Shown here: piece by piece, positions 25,894 to 35,200 of the stretch
Layout: each line of letters opens with the position of its first letter
How positions within the stretch are numbered: position 1 is the stretch's first letter
From: Maritimibacter sp.
Lineage (GTDB): Bacteria > Pseudomonadota > Alphaproteobacteria > Rhodobacterales > Rhodobacteraceae
DNA: 59,647 bases
Assembly: GCA_002701395.1 (NCBI GenBank)
Contig: NZVC01000026.1
Span: 118,688 to 178,334, forward strand
Direction of reading: 5' to 3'
Notes under the pieces: generated by a model
Told to the model about the DNA's origin: nothing
Databases searched by the model: none
What the model saw: only the letters and a program-made list of their open reading frames with translations
Translations under genes and position numbers: made by a program

Positions 25894-27108
25894 TCAGGTT
25901 CCGTAGGCCAGTTCCGGGCTTTTCACGTCCTCGACCGCTCCGGTCAGCGCCGCGATCACGAAGTCGCAGTCAGAGCGGGTCAGGCGCGCGGGAAGGCGTG
26001 CGTCGCAGGCGCGCATCAGCATCGCGCGGGTCTGCGGCAGGTCCGGCACCTCGCCCAGGAACTGCCAGTTCCAGAACGCGCGGGCGTTGTCGGTGGACAT
26101 GCCGAAGATCTGCACCTTCACGCCCCGCGCGGCGGCGGCGTCCTGAAAGGCGCGGGCCTCGGCGTCGGTCATGTCGACAAGGTTGAACTGGATCGAATCC
26201 GGCGCGCGTTCTTCCGGGCCCAGCTTGTCCGGCACGGTCAGCCACGCGCTTTTGTCCAGCGCGGCGGCGACATAATCGTGGTTGCGGCGGCCATCGCGGA
26301 CGCGGCGCGGGATCTCGGCGATCTGCGGGCGCACGATGGCGGCCGACACGTTGCCAAGGCGGGTGTTGTACAGCGGCAGCTTGTTCTGCCAGCGGGCAAA
26401 GGCCTGCTCCAGCTCGGGCGAGTTCTCGCCGCGCGGGCCTTTGTGCTTTTTCCAGTTATGTTCGTAGGCGCCGGACATGATCACGGCGCGGGCGATCAGT
26501 TCGGGGTCGTCGGTGATCAGGATGCCGCCTTCGCCCGAGTTCAGCAGCTTGTAGCTTTGGAAAGAGAAGCAACCGATCTTGCCGAGGGTGCCGATGGTCT
26601 TGCCGTGCCACGTCGTGCCCAGCGAGTGGGCCGCGTCCTCGATCACCGGCAGACCGCGCTGTTCGGCGAGCGCCATGATCGCGTCCATGTCGCTGGTGTG
26701 ACCGCGCATGTGGCTGATCATCACGGCGTCGACGCTGTCGAGCTTCGACTCGAAGTCGGAAATGTCGATGCGGTAGTTGTCCTTCACCTCGCACAGCACC
26801 GGCACGCAGTCGGCGTGCACGATGGACGAGGGGACGGCCCCGAAGGTGAACGCCGGAATGAGTACCTTGGCGCCGCGCGGCAGGTCCAGTGCCTTCAGCG
26901 ACAGGAACAGCGCCGCCGAGCAGGACGCGACGGCCAGCGCGTACTTGGCGCCGACGGCATCGGCGAATTCGCGTTCCAGCAGCGACACCGGGCTGTCGCC
27001 GGGATCGGTATAGCGAAACAGGTCACCGCTTTGCAGCAGCCGCTCGATCTCGGCGCGGGCGGAATCGGGAATTGGCTCGGCGTCGTAGACGTTGGGGGCG
27101 GGCGTCAT
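25894..27108 (-). CDS. DegT/DnrJ/EryC1/StrS family PLP-dependent aminotransferase
   Basis: A 404-residue sugar-aminotransferase fold enzyme. VASCSAALFLSLKALDLP, IPAFTFGAVPSSI, VIEDAAHSLGTTWHGK (PLP Asp) and the Schiff-base lysine Lys187 in FSFQSYKLLNSGEGG are all present. These enzymes transfer an amino group to a keto sugar for LPS, capsule or antibiotic sugars. The C-terminal segment differs from standard sugar aminotransferases and no sugar nucleotide genes are adjacent, so the substrate is open. AAGGTG precedes the ATG at 27108. Monocistronic with its own terminator. Confidence 0.85.
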   Translation of the reverse strand: MTPAPNVYDAEPIPDSARAEIERLLQSGDLFRYTDPGDSPVSLLEREFADAVGAKYALAVASCSAALFLSLKALDLPRGAKVLIPAFTFGAVPSSIVHADCVPVLCEVKDNYRIDISDFESKLDSVDAVMISHMRGHTSDMDAIMALAEQRGLPVIEDAAHSLGTTWHGKTIGTLGKIGCFSFQSYKLLNSGEGGILITDDPELIARAVIMSGAYEHNWKKHKGPRGENSPELEQAFARWQNKLPLYNTRLGNVSAAIVRPQIAEIPRRVRDGRRNHDYVAAALDKSAWLTVPDKLGPEERAPDSIQFNLVDMTDAEARAFQDAAAARGVKVQIFGMSTDNARAFWNWQFLGEVPDLPQTRAMLMRACDARLPARLTRSDCDFVIAALTGAVEDVKSPELAYGT

Positions 27109-27268
27109 GTTTTCACCTTTTCCGAAAACTACCTTCGGGAAGACTATAAAGCGGGGCCCGAAAAGGGAAGCTCTTTTCCCTTCACGGCTGCGCGAAAACA
27201 CGCCGTTACGGCGCGGAAGCCACAGGCGAATCCCGGGATTTCTTCATAAAACTGTAATATTTGGCCGG

Positions 27269-27760
27269 TCAGGCCGGGGGCGGGGCCATGATCATGCAGG
27301 TGGTCGAGCCGGTCGCGTACAGGCGTCCGTCCTGTTCGCCACGCAGCTCGCCGGTGGCGATGCCGGTGGACCGGCCAACGTGCTGAACCCGCCCCTCGGC
27401 CAGGACCGCGACGCCCAATGGCAGGGGGCGGATGATGTTCACCTTGAACTCCATCGTCGTCTGCACCCGGCCTTGCGGCACCTTGGTCATCACCGCGCAG
27501 GCCATGCAACTGTCCAGCAGGGTGCCGTACCAGCCACCGTGCACCGTTCCCATCAGGTTCAGTCCGCCGAACTCGGGCGTGCCGCTGAACACGACGCGGC
27601 CGTCCTCGACAAGGTCGATGGTGAAATTGAGCGTACCCGCGATGGGGGCGCCCGCGATCTCGCCCCGGGCGACGGCCTGCATGTAGGCGAGCCCCGACAT
27701 CGAGGTGACGAGCGACAGGTCGGGCAGTTGGTCGGGGGACATGGCGGGAAAGGCGGACAT
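27269..27760 (-). CDS. PaaI-type hotdog thioesterase
   Basis: A 163-residue single hotdog domain. The active-site region FGGLNLMGTVHGGWYGTLLDSCMACAV matches the HGGxxxxLxDxA signature of the PaaI/YdiI group (Asp as catalytic residue). It hydrolyses acyl- or aryl-CoA thioesters. It lies 74 bases after metF on the same strand and may be co-transcribed. Specific CoA ester unknown. Confidence 0.85.
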   Translation of the reverse strand: MSAFPAMSPDQLPDLSLVTSMSGLAYMQAVARGEIAGAPIAGTLNFTIDLVEDGRVVFSGTPEFGGLNLMGTVHGGWYGTLLDSCMACAVMTKVPQGRVQTTMEFKVNIIRPLPLGVAVLAEGRVQHVGRSTGIATGELRGEQDGRLYATGSTTCMIMAPPPA

Positions 27761-27833
27761 GAAAAGGCTCCGGTCGATGACGACCGAAGCCTAGGTCTTA
27801 TCCGGAAACCCCGGCAACGCCGGGATCGCGTTC

Positions 27834-28700
27834 TTACGCTACGTCGCGCAGCGACGCCGGCTGCACCACGCCAAGGGCATGGGCCACTTCGCGCGTCAGG
27901 TGCGGCTTGTTCAGCGTGTAGAAGTGCAGGTCTTCGACGCCGCCCTCGATCAGGTCAGTGCACAGTTCGCTGCACAGCGACACGGCCAGCAGGTCGTGGC
28001 GGTCGTCGCGCTGGGCCTTTTCGAAGGCTTCGATCACCCACTGGGGGACGTTCGCGCCGCACCGGTCGGCGAACCGCTTGATGCCTTTCCAGTTCTCGAC
28101 CGGCAGGATGCCCGGGATGATCTGGGCGTCGATCCCGGCGGCGGCGCAGCGGTCGCGGAAGCGGAAGAAGGTGTCCGCCTCGAAGAAAAACTGCGTGATG
28201 GCAGAGGTCGCGCCCGCGTCGATCTTGCGCTTCAGCCAGTCGATGTCGGCGGTGTCCGAGGCGGCCTCGGGATGCGGGTCCGGGTAGGCGCCCACGCGGA
28301 TCTTGAACTTGCCGGTGTCGGCCAGCGCCGAGATCAGCTCGCAGCTGTCGGCAAAGCCGTCCGGGTGCGGCGTGAAGGCGCCGGCGCCCTTCGGCGGGTC
28401 GCCCCGAAGCGCCACGATCTCGGTCACGCCGGCTTCGGCGTAGCGGTCGCAGATCTCCAGCGTTTCGGCCTTCGTCGCTTCCACGCAGGTCAGGTGGGCG
28501 GCGACGTTCAGGCCGTAATTGGCGTGGATCGTCTTCACGGCGTCATGGGTGAGGTCACGGGTGGTGCCCCCGGCGCCGTAGGTCACGGACACGAATTCCG
28601 GCCCCAGCGGTGCCAGCGTGCGGACGGTGTCCCAAAGGCGGAAAGACGCCTCAAGCGACTGGGGCGGGAAGAATTCGAAAGAGAGACGCGGCGCAGACAT
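27834..28700 (-). CDS. metF: methylenetetrahydrofolate reductase
   Basis: A 288-residue FAD-dependent TIM barrel reducing 5,10-methylene-THF to 5-methyl-THF for methionine synthesis. Motifs are LSFEFFPPQS (catalytic Glu) near the N-terminus, FVSVTYGAGGTTRD, AHLTCVEA, VALRGDPPKG, FFFEADTFFRF and PGILPVENWKGIKRFA. The start at 28700 gives the standard N-terminus. It is divergent from metR, which very likely activates it through the site at 28751-28763. Confidence 0.97.
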   Translation of the reverse strand: MSAPRLSFEFFPPQSLEASFRLWDTVRTLAPLGPEFVSVTYGAGGTTRDLTHDAVKTIHANYGLNVAAHLTCVEATKAETLEICDRYAEAGVTEIVALRGDPPKGAGAFTPHPDGFADSCELISALADTGKFKIRVGAYPDPHPEAASDTADIDWLKRKIDAGATSAITQFFFEADTFFRFRDRCAAAGIDAQIIPGILPVENWKGIKRFADRCGANVPQWVIEAFEKAQRDDRHDLLAVSLCSELCTDLIEGGVEDLHFYTLNKPHLTREVAHALGVVQPASLRDVA

Positions 28701-28750
28701 GGTGAAATCCTGTGATCGGTACAAGCACAGTTGTATGAGTTCGGCGGATG

Positions 28751-28763
28751 TGAGACAAATTCA
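28751..28763 (+). promoter_or_regulatory. candidate MetR box in the metF-metR divergon
   Basis: TGAGACAAATTCA differs at one position from the MetR consensus TGAANNNNNTTCA. It lies 51 bases upstream of the metF start and 35 bases upstream of the proposed metR start. It is centred between the two genes, as in other metR divergons. A second imperfect inverted repeat (TCATAA..TTATGA) overlaps it at 28761-28784. Confidence 0.6.
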
Positions 28764-28797
28764 TAATCCTCAAGAAGGTTATGAGCGGAGCGATAGT

Positions 28798-29733
28798 TTG
28801 CATCTCGAATTCCGGCACCTGCGCACCATCAAGGCGATCCACGAGGCGGGCGGACTGGCCCGCGCGGCCGAGTTGATGAACATCACGCAATCCGCCCTGT
28901 CGCATCAGGTGAAGGGGCTGGAGGAGCAGGCGGGGGTCGAGTTGTTCGTGCGCCGCACCAAGCCGCTGCGGCTTTCTCCCGCCGGGATCAAGCTGTTGCG
29001 GCTGGCCGAGCGCATCCTGCCCGAGGTCGAGGCGCTGGAAGACGAGTTCCACGCGCTGGAGACCGGGCGCGCGGGCCGTTTGCATATCGCCATCGAATGC
29101 CACGCCTGTTTCGAATGGCTGTTTCCGGTGCTGGAGCAGTTCCGGCAGGCTTGGCCCGATGTGGATGTCGACATTCGTCCGGGGCTGGCCTTCGACGCCC
29201 TGCCGGCGCTGAAGCGCGAAGAGGTCGACCTTGTCGTGTCTTCCGACCCGGAAACCATCAGCGACGTCGATTTCACGCCTCTGTTCGACTACGAGCCGGT
29301 GTTCGTCGCATCGGCGCAGCACCCGCTGGCGCAGAAGACCTTCGTCGAGGCCGAGGATTTCCGGGGCGAGACGCTGATCACCTATCCGGTGGACCGGCCG
29401 CGTCTGGACGTGTTCAGCCAGCTTCTGACGCCGGCCAAGGTGGAACCCCGCGCCGTGCGGCAGGTGGAACTGACGGCGGTGATCCTGCTGCTGGTCGCAT
29501 CGAACCGCGGCGTCGCGGTGCTGCCGGACTGGGTGGTGCGCGAGGTGCGCTACCATTGCGACTATGTCACCCGGCCGATCACCGAGACGGGGCTGACCCG
29601 TCGCCTGTACGCGGCGACGCGGGCCGAGGATACGGCGCGTCCGTTCATGGCGCACCTGCTGAAACTGGCCCGCACGGTGCCGGTTCGGCTGCAACGCGGG
29701 GACCCGGCGGCGATCCCGGTCCCGCAGACCTGA
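28798..29733 (+). CDS. metR: LysR-type regulator MetR
   Basis: A 311-residue LysR protein. With a TTG start at 28798 it begins (M)HLEFRHLRTIKAIHEAGGL, with the HTH in ARAAELMNITQSALSHQVKG, which aligns with MetR N-termini. GAGCGGAG lies seven bases upstream. In-frame ATGs at 28735 and earlier would add residues encoded by the divergent promoter and operator, so they were rejected. MetR senses homocysteine and activates methionine and folate C1 genes. It is divergent from metF. Confidence 0.85.
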   Translation: MHLEFRHLRTIKAIHEAGGLARAAELMNITQSALSHQVKGLEEQAGVELFVRRTKPLRLSPAGIKLLRLAERILPEVEALEDEFHALETGRAGRLHIAIECHACFEWLFPVLEQFRQAWPDVDVDIRPGLAFDALPALKREEVDLVVSSDPETISDVDFTPLFDYEPVFVASAQHPLAQKTFVEAEDFRGETLITYPVDRPRLDVFSQLLTPAKVEPRAVRQVELTAVILLLVASNRGVAVLPDWVVREVRYHCDYVTRPITETGLTRRLYAATRAEDTARPFMAHLLKLARTVPVRLQRGDPAAIPVPQT

Positions 29734-30004
29734 AACAATCCGGCGGTGTGGTGGCCTTTGGCCGCTGCGTCGCGCGTCCGTGGTATCTGAACGGGGGCGA
29801 GATGCTTGGATTCGCGGCCCGATCCGGGGGCTTTTGGCCTTGGACGCCGCGATCCGCGTGCATCAGGTGTACCGTTCCAATGTTAAGTAAACGCCACTAA
29901 CCGCCCGCTTTGCCACATTCCTGCCGCATCCTGTGTGCGTGCGCCCTTCACATCGCCGCGCCGCTGGCCTATGTCGCGGCCTGACCTTCAAGGAGCCGGA
30001 CAAC

Positions 30005-30793
30005 ATGCAGGGCAGCGCCAATATCAACCTGATGATCAAGGCCGCGCGCAAGGCGGGACGCAGCCTGGTGAAGGACTTCCGCGAAGTCGAGAACCTGCAG
30101 GTCTCGATGAAGGGTGCGGGAGACTTCGTGAGCCGCGCCGACATCGCCGCTGAGAAGATCATCCGCGACGAGCTTATGTCGGCCCGTCCGAACTATGGCT
30201 GGCTGGGCGAAGAGAGCAAGCCGGAGGAGGGCGCCGACCCGACCCGCCGCTGGATCGTCGACCCGCTGGACGGCACCACGAACTTCCTGCACGGGCTGCC
30301 CCACTGGGCCGTGTCCATCGCCTTGGAACACAAGGGAGAAATCGTCGCTGGCGTGATCTTCGACGCGGCCAAGGACGAACTGTACTGGGCCGAAAAAGGC
30401 GCCGGTGCGTGGATGAACGAAAGCCGCCTGCGGGTGTCCGGACGCCACCGCATGATCGAGTCGATCTTCGCCACCGGCCTGCCGTTCGGCGGCCGCGGCG
30501 AACTGCCTTCCGTGATGCGCGATCTTGGCCGTCTGCTGCCGGTCTGTGCCGGGGTGCGCCGCTGGGGCGCTGCCGCGCTGGACATGGCCTATGTCGCCGC
30601 AGGCCGGCTTGACGGCTACTGGGAACGCGGCATCAACGCGTGGGACATGGCCGCCGGTGTGGTCATCGTGCGCGAGGCGGGGGGATTCGTTCAGGCGATC
30701 GCCAAGGACGGAAACATGCTGGAAGACGGCGAAGTCATCTGCGCGAACGAGCGGATTTTCGACGCGTTCTCGGACACGATCCGCAACGGGTGA
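30005..30793 (+). CDS. suhB: inositol-1-monophosphatase family phosphatase
   Basis: A 262-residue Mg2+-dependent phosphatase. Metal ligands lie in WLGEES (about residue 70), DPLDGTTNFLHG (from Asp86) and AWDMAAGVVIVREAGG (about 211). The family includes SuhB, which also binds RNA polymerase in enterobacteria; that second role cannot be judged here. AAGGAG lies nine bases before the ATG at 30005. The 270 bases upstream (29734-30004) hold no recognisable gene. Confidence 0.92.
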   Translation: MQGSANINLMIKAARKAGRSLVKDFREVENLQVSMKGAGDFVSRADIAAEKIIRDELMSARPNYGWLGEESKPEEGADPTRRWIVDPLDGTTNFLHGLPHWAVSIALEHKGEIVAGVIFDAAKDELYWAEKGAGAWMNESRLRVSGRHRMIESIFATGLPFGGRGELPSVMRDLGRLLPVCAGVRRWGAAALDMAYVAAGRLDGYWERGINAWDMAAGVVIVREAGGFVQAIAKDGNMLEDGEVICANERIFDAFSDTIRNG

Positions 30794-30888
30794 CGGACCT
30801 TTCGGGCCGCATAAATTGACGTCGCGTTCCCCAATCAGGACACATTCTGGCATCAAAACATCGGCAGACCTTCCAAGTGAGTGTGCCC

Positions 30889-31074
30889 ATGACTCAGATC
30901 CTTGAATTTATCCGCGACGAAGACGGCGCCGTGACTGTCGACTGGGTCGTTATCACCGCAGCTATCGTCGGCCTTTGCATTTCGGCTTTCGGATGGATCG
31001 GTAACGACACCCACGACTATGGCGAGCGCATTGGTGGCCACATGTCGAGCCAAGGGGTCAAGACGACCTACTGA
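30889..31074 (+). CDS. orphan Flp-like prepilin, 61 residues
   Basis: The sequence starts MTQILEFIRDEDGAVTVDWV and continues VITAAIVGLCISAFG, ending with a polar tail. A short basic or acidic leader, a Gly-Ala processing site, a +5-like acidic residue and a single hydrophobic helix are the marks of Flp/TadE class III prepilins. No tad secretion, prepilin peptidase or other pilus gene is nearby. A GTG at 30877 would add MSVP. It could instead be a small unrelated inner-membrane protein. Confidence 0.65.
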   Translation: MTQILEFIRDEDGAVTVDWVVITAAIVGLCISAFGWIGNDTHDYGERIGGHMSSQGVKTTY

Positions 31075-31145
31075 TCTTGGCTCGGCGCCACGCATCGAAC
31101 ACAGGGGATACGCGGGGGATACGCGCCGGACCCGGCGCGGTCCGG

Positions 31146-31514
31146 TCAGCGGTCCGACGGGTGATTGACCTCGTCGATCCAATCAAAGCCAGGAAAGTCG
31201 CTTGGGTTCACGCCCTCCAGCGCGCCAAGGTTCACCCCGTATTCGTTCGGGTTCGACCGGCGGCGGTGATGCGTGTAGATCCCGCAGACAGAGCAAAACC
31301 AGTGCCGCGCCGTTTGCGTGCCGAACTGGTACAGGGACAGAACGTCCTCGCCCTTCTCCACCTTTAGCTTGTCCAGCGGCACAGCCAGCATCGGTGCACC
31401 CCTGCGGCTGCAATAGGAACAGTCGCACCGCCGCGCGTCGGCCAGCGGTTGCGAGGGCGTCACCCGCAATTCGACCGCGCCGCAATGACAGGCAAGCCGA
31501 TGGGTGTCCGCCAT
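31146..31514 (-). CDS. GFA family zinc protein
   Basis: A 122-residue CENP-V/GFA fold: ACHCGAVELRV, CDCSYCSRRGAP and HWFCSVCGIYTHHRRR provide the zinc cysteines. It starts three bases after the rhomboid stop, so the two are one operon. The function of this GFA subgroup is unknown. Confidence 0.85.
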   Translation of the reverse strand: MADTHRLACHCGAVELRVTPSQPLADARRCDCSYCSRRGAPMLAVPLDKLKVEKGEDVLSLYQFGTQTARHWFCSVCGIYTHHRRRSNPNEYGVNLGALEGVNPSDFPGFDWIDEVNHPSDR

Positions 31515-31517
31515 CGG

Positions 31518-32267
31518 TCAGCGCCGTCGTCGGGGGACCGACGGGATGTCACTGCGTTGCAGCTTGTACTTCGCTTCAGGATGGTCGGGGTGGCCGTGGG
31601 TGCGGCTCCAGTATGCGGGGCCGCCGCGCTTCAGGAACAGCGGGATCACCAGAATGAAGCCGACGATGAAGCCGCCCGCGTGCGCCCAGTAGGCCACGCC
31701 GCCCATGTCCGGATCGGCGCCGACGCCGTTGAACAGCTGCAGAGCGAACCAGATCCCCAGCATCAGCCACGCGGGCACCGGGATGATCTTGAAGATCACG
31801 ACGAAGATGAACAGGATGTCGACCTTCGCCTTGGGGTACATCAGCAGATAGCCCCCCATGACGCCCGCGATGGCCCCCGACGCCCCGACGGTCGGCACCA
31901 TCGAATAGGGCGCGGCCAGAACGTGCACCAGCGCCGCGCCAAGCCCGCTGGCAAGGTAGAAGCCAAGAAAGCCCAGGTGCCCGAAATCCTCTTCGAGGTT
32001 GTCGCCGAAGATCCAAAGAAACAGCATGTTGCCCGCAAGGTGCATGAAGCCGCCATGCATGAACATGGTGGTGAACAGCGTGTGATAACCGCCGCCGTCC
32101 GAGATCCGCGCAGGGATCAGCGCCCATTCGAACAGCAGCTCGCGCTGGCCCACGGGGTCCTGCATCGCGGCAAGGGTGGCGATATACACCAGCACGTTCA
32201 CCGCGATCAGCGCATAGGTGACGTAGGGTGTCTTGTTCGACGGGTTGTGATCGCGGATCGGAAACAT
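31518..32267 (-). CDS. rhomboid family intramembrane serine protease
   Basis: A 249-residue protein with six membrane helices. The catalytic Ser130 is in VGASGAIAGVMG and His196 in WAHAGGFIVGF. The HGGFMHLAGNMLFLWIFGDN segment (helix 2 with the oxyanion His and Asn) is canonical. It cleaves single-pass membrane proteins within the bilayer. The C-terminal 35 residues are a basic cytoplasmic tail. It is upstream of the GFA gene in one transcript. Confidence 0.93.
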   Translation of the reverse strand: MFPIRDHNPSNKTPYVTYALIAVNVLVYIATLAAMQDPVGQRELLFEWALIPARISDGGGYHTLFTTMFMHGGFMHLAGNMLFLWIFGDNLEEDFGHLGFLGFYLASGLGAALVHVLAAPYSMVPTVGASGAIAGVMGGYLLMYPKAKVDILFIFVVIFKIIPVPAWLMLGIWFALQLFNGVGADPDMGGVAYWAHAGGFIVGFILVIPLFLKRGGPAYWSRTHGHPDHPEAKYKLQRSDIPSVPRRRR

Positions 32268-32298
32268 GGCGCTTACCTTGGCCCTCGCGGGGGCAAGG

Positions 32299-35200
32299 TC
32301 AAGCGTCCGATACCTCGGCCAGCAATTCGGCGTTGCCTCCTGATGCGGTGGTGTCGATGCACAGGTGCCGTTCCAGCAGGACGTCCGGCGCGGTGGGGCG
32401 TGCGGTGACCAGCGGCAGGATCGCCCCGTCGCGCGCCGCAAGCGCCCGGGCCAGCCGGCGCGCCGCGTCGGTGTCGCCCCAGAACAGCACCCCGCCAAAG
32501 CCCGCGGCCCCCGTCAGCGCAGCCGAGGTCGCGCCCTCGGGCAGTTCGACCGCGACGCCGCCAAGGGCGCGCACCGCCTCGGCCTGCGCCGCTGCGGCCT
32601 TGGCCCCCGGTCCAAGACACAGAAGCGGCGGGCGGGCGACTTGGGCCAGCCGGTTCGATTCACCTGTGGGTCCGGGCATGTCACGCACCGCTAGCGGGGT
32701 GTCGGACACCTTCACCGCGTCGATCCGCGCCTGCAGGTCTTTCAACTGCACCTTGCCCGCCGGACCGCTGGCCGGGTCCACCGGCTCTGGCTGGGTGAAG
32801 CGCGCGACGTACTCGGGGCCGCCCGCCTTCGGTCCGGTGCCCGACAGACCTTCGCCGCCGAACGGCTGGCTGGCCACGATGGCGCCGATCTGGTTGCGGT
32901 TGACGTAGGCATTGCCGACCGCCAGCCGCTCGGTCACGTATTGCACCCGGTCGTCGATCCGCGTGTGCAGCCCGAAGGTCAGGCCGAAGCCTGTTTCGCG
33001 GATGTCGGCCAGCACTTGGTCCAGCTGGTTCGGACGGAAGGTGGCAAGGTGCAGCACGGGGCCGAACACCTCGCGTTCGATGTCGCGGATGCCGCCGACC
33101 TCGACCACCGAGGGCGCGATGAACAGGCCGTCCTGCGGGGCGGTCAGCCCGTGCAGCACGCGGCCCCCCGCAGCGTTAAGATAGTCTGCGATCCCGTCTC
33201 GCGCTTCGGCGTCGATGACCGGGCCGACGTCGGTGGACAGGTGCCACGGATCGCCCATCCGCAGTTCGTCCATCGCGCCGAACAGCATCTTGCGGAAGGC
33301 GGGGGCAATGTCTTCCTGCACGTACAGGCACCGCAGCGCCGAACACCGTTGGCCAGCCGACTGGAACGCCGAGGCGACGATGTCGCGCACCGCCTGTTCC
33401 GGCAGCGCGGTTGAATCGACGATCATCGCGTTGATCCCGCCGGTTTCCGCGATCAGCGGGGCGTCGGGCGACAGGTGATCGGCCATCGCGCGGCGGATTG
33501 CCTGCGCGGTCTCGGTCGAGCCGGTGAAGGCCACGCCGTCCACCCGCGGATCCGAGGTCAGCGCCGCGCCCACGGTCGGCCCGTCGCCGGGCAGGAACTG
33601 AAGCACCTCGCGCGGGACGCCCGCCTCATGCAGAAGCTCGATGGCGGCATGGCCGATCAGCGGGGTCTGCTCGGCGGGTTTCGCCAGCACGCCGTTCCCG
33701 GCGGCCAGTGCGCCCGCGATCTGACCGGTGAAGATGGCCAGCGGGAAATTCCACGGCGAAATGCAGGTGAAGATCCCGCGCGGCGGGCGGGTCAGGCCCT
33801 CGGCCTGTTCGGCGTAGTACAGCAGAAAGTCCGCTGCCTCGCGCAGTTCGCCCACGGCGTCGGGCAGCGACTTGCCCGCCTCGCGGGCCAGGATGGCGAA
33901 CAGGCGGGCGTGGTGATCCTCGTACAGCGCGGCGGCACGTTTCAGGACGGCGGCGCGTTCGGACGGGCTGGCGGTCCACGCGGTCGCGGCGGCAAGGGCG
34001 GTCTGCACGCCGTCCGCCGAGGCGTTGCGCACGCGGCCCACGGTGTCCGCGGGCAGGGCGGGGTTCGTCGTCTGCACCTCGGGGCCCGGGGCGGTGTCCC
34101 CGGCGATCAGCGGCGCGGCGGTGAACACCGTGTCGCGATAGCCGTCGCGGGCGGTCTCCAGCGCGTCCAGTTCCGGCCGGTGCGCAAGGTCCCACCCGCG
34201 CGAGTTCTCGCGCTCGGGGCGGAAGATCTCGGTCGGACGGCGGACGCGGACCTTGGCGGCCTCGACCGCGTCGAACGGATCGGCGGCGACGGTTTCGGGG
34301 GGCACGGCCTCGTCCACGATCTGGTTCACGAAGGACGAGTTCGCGCCGTTCTCCAGCAGGCGCCGGACAAGGTAGGCCAGCAGATCCCGGTGCGCGCCCA
34401 CCGGCGCGTAGATCCGGCAGCGCGCGCCGGGTTCCTTCATCAGGATGTCGTGCAGGCGTTCGCCCATCCCGTGCAGGCGCTGAAATTCCCAGCCGTCGCG
34501 GCTGTCGGCCATTTCCAGAACGGCGGCGGTGGTGTGGGCGTTATGGGTCGCGAACTGCGGGTAGATACGGTCGCGCAGCCCCAGCAGCTTGCGCGCGCAG
34601 GCGATGTAGGACACGTCGGTCGCGGGCTTGCGGCTGAACACCGTGAAGCCGGGCGCGCCGATGACTTGCGCGTGTTTGATTTCGGTGTCCCAATAGGCGC
34701 CCTTCACCAGCCGCAGGGTAAAGCGGCGGTCCAGCCGTTTGGCCAGCGCGTAGAACCAGTCGATGACGTGGCGGGCGCGCGGGCCATAGGCCTGCACCAC
34801 AAGGCCGAAGCCGTCCCAGCCGTGCAGCGCCTCGTCGGCCAGCGCCGCTTCGATCACGTCCAGCGACAGATCCAGCCGGTCGGCTTCCTCGGCGTCGATG
34901 TTCAGGCCCATGCCCGCGGCCGCCGCCTGCTTGGCCAGCGCCTGAAGGCGGGGGACCAGTTCCGTCATCACGCGGTCGCGCTGGGCTTCCTCGTACCGTG
35001 GATGAAGTGCGGACAATTTGACGGAAATTCCGGGATTGTTCACGCTTTTCTCGTGGGTCGCGGCCTTGCCGATCGACCCGATCGCTTGGGCATAGGCGTG
35101 GAAATACCGTTCCGCATCGGCGCCGGTGCGGGCGGCTTCGCCCAGCATGTCGTAGGAATAGGTATAACCCTTCGCCTCCATCCCGGCGGCGCGGGACATG

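Noticed and set aside
28701..28797. SAM riboswitch upstream of metF
   Set aside because: The region is short and shows a MetR-type box, not the conserved cores of SAM-II or SAM-I riboswitches.
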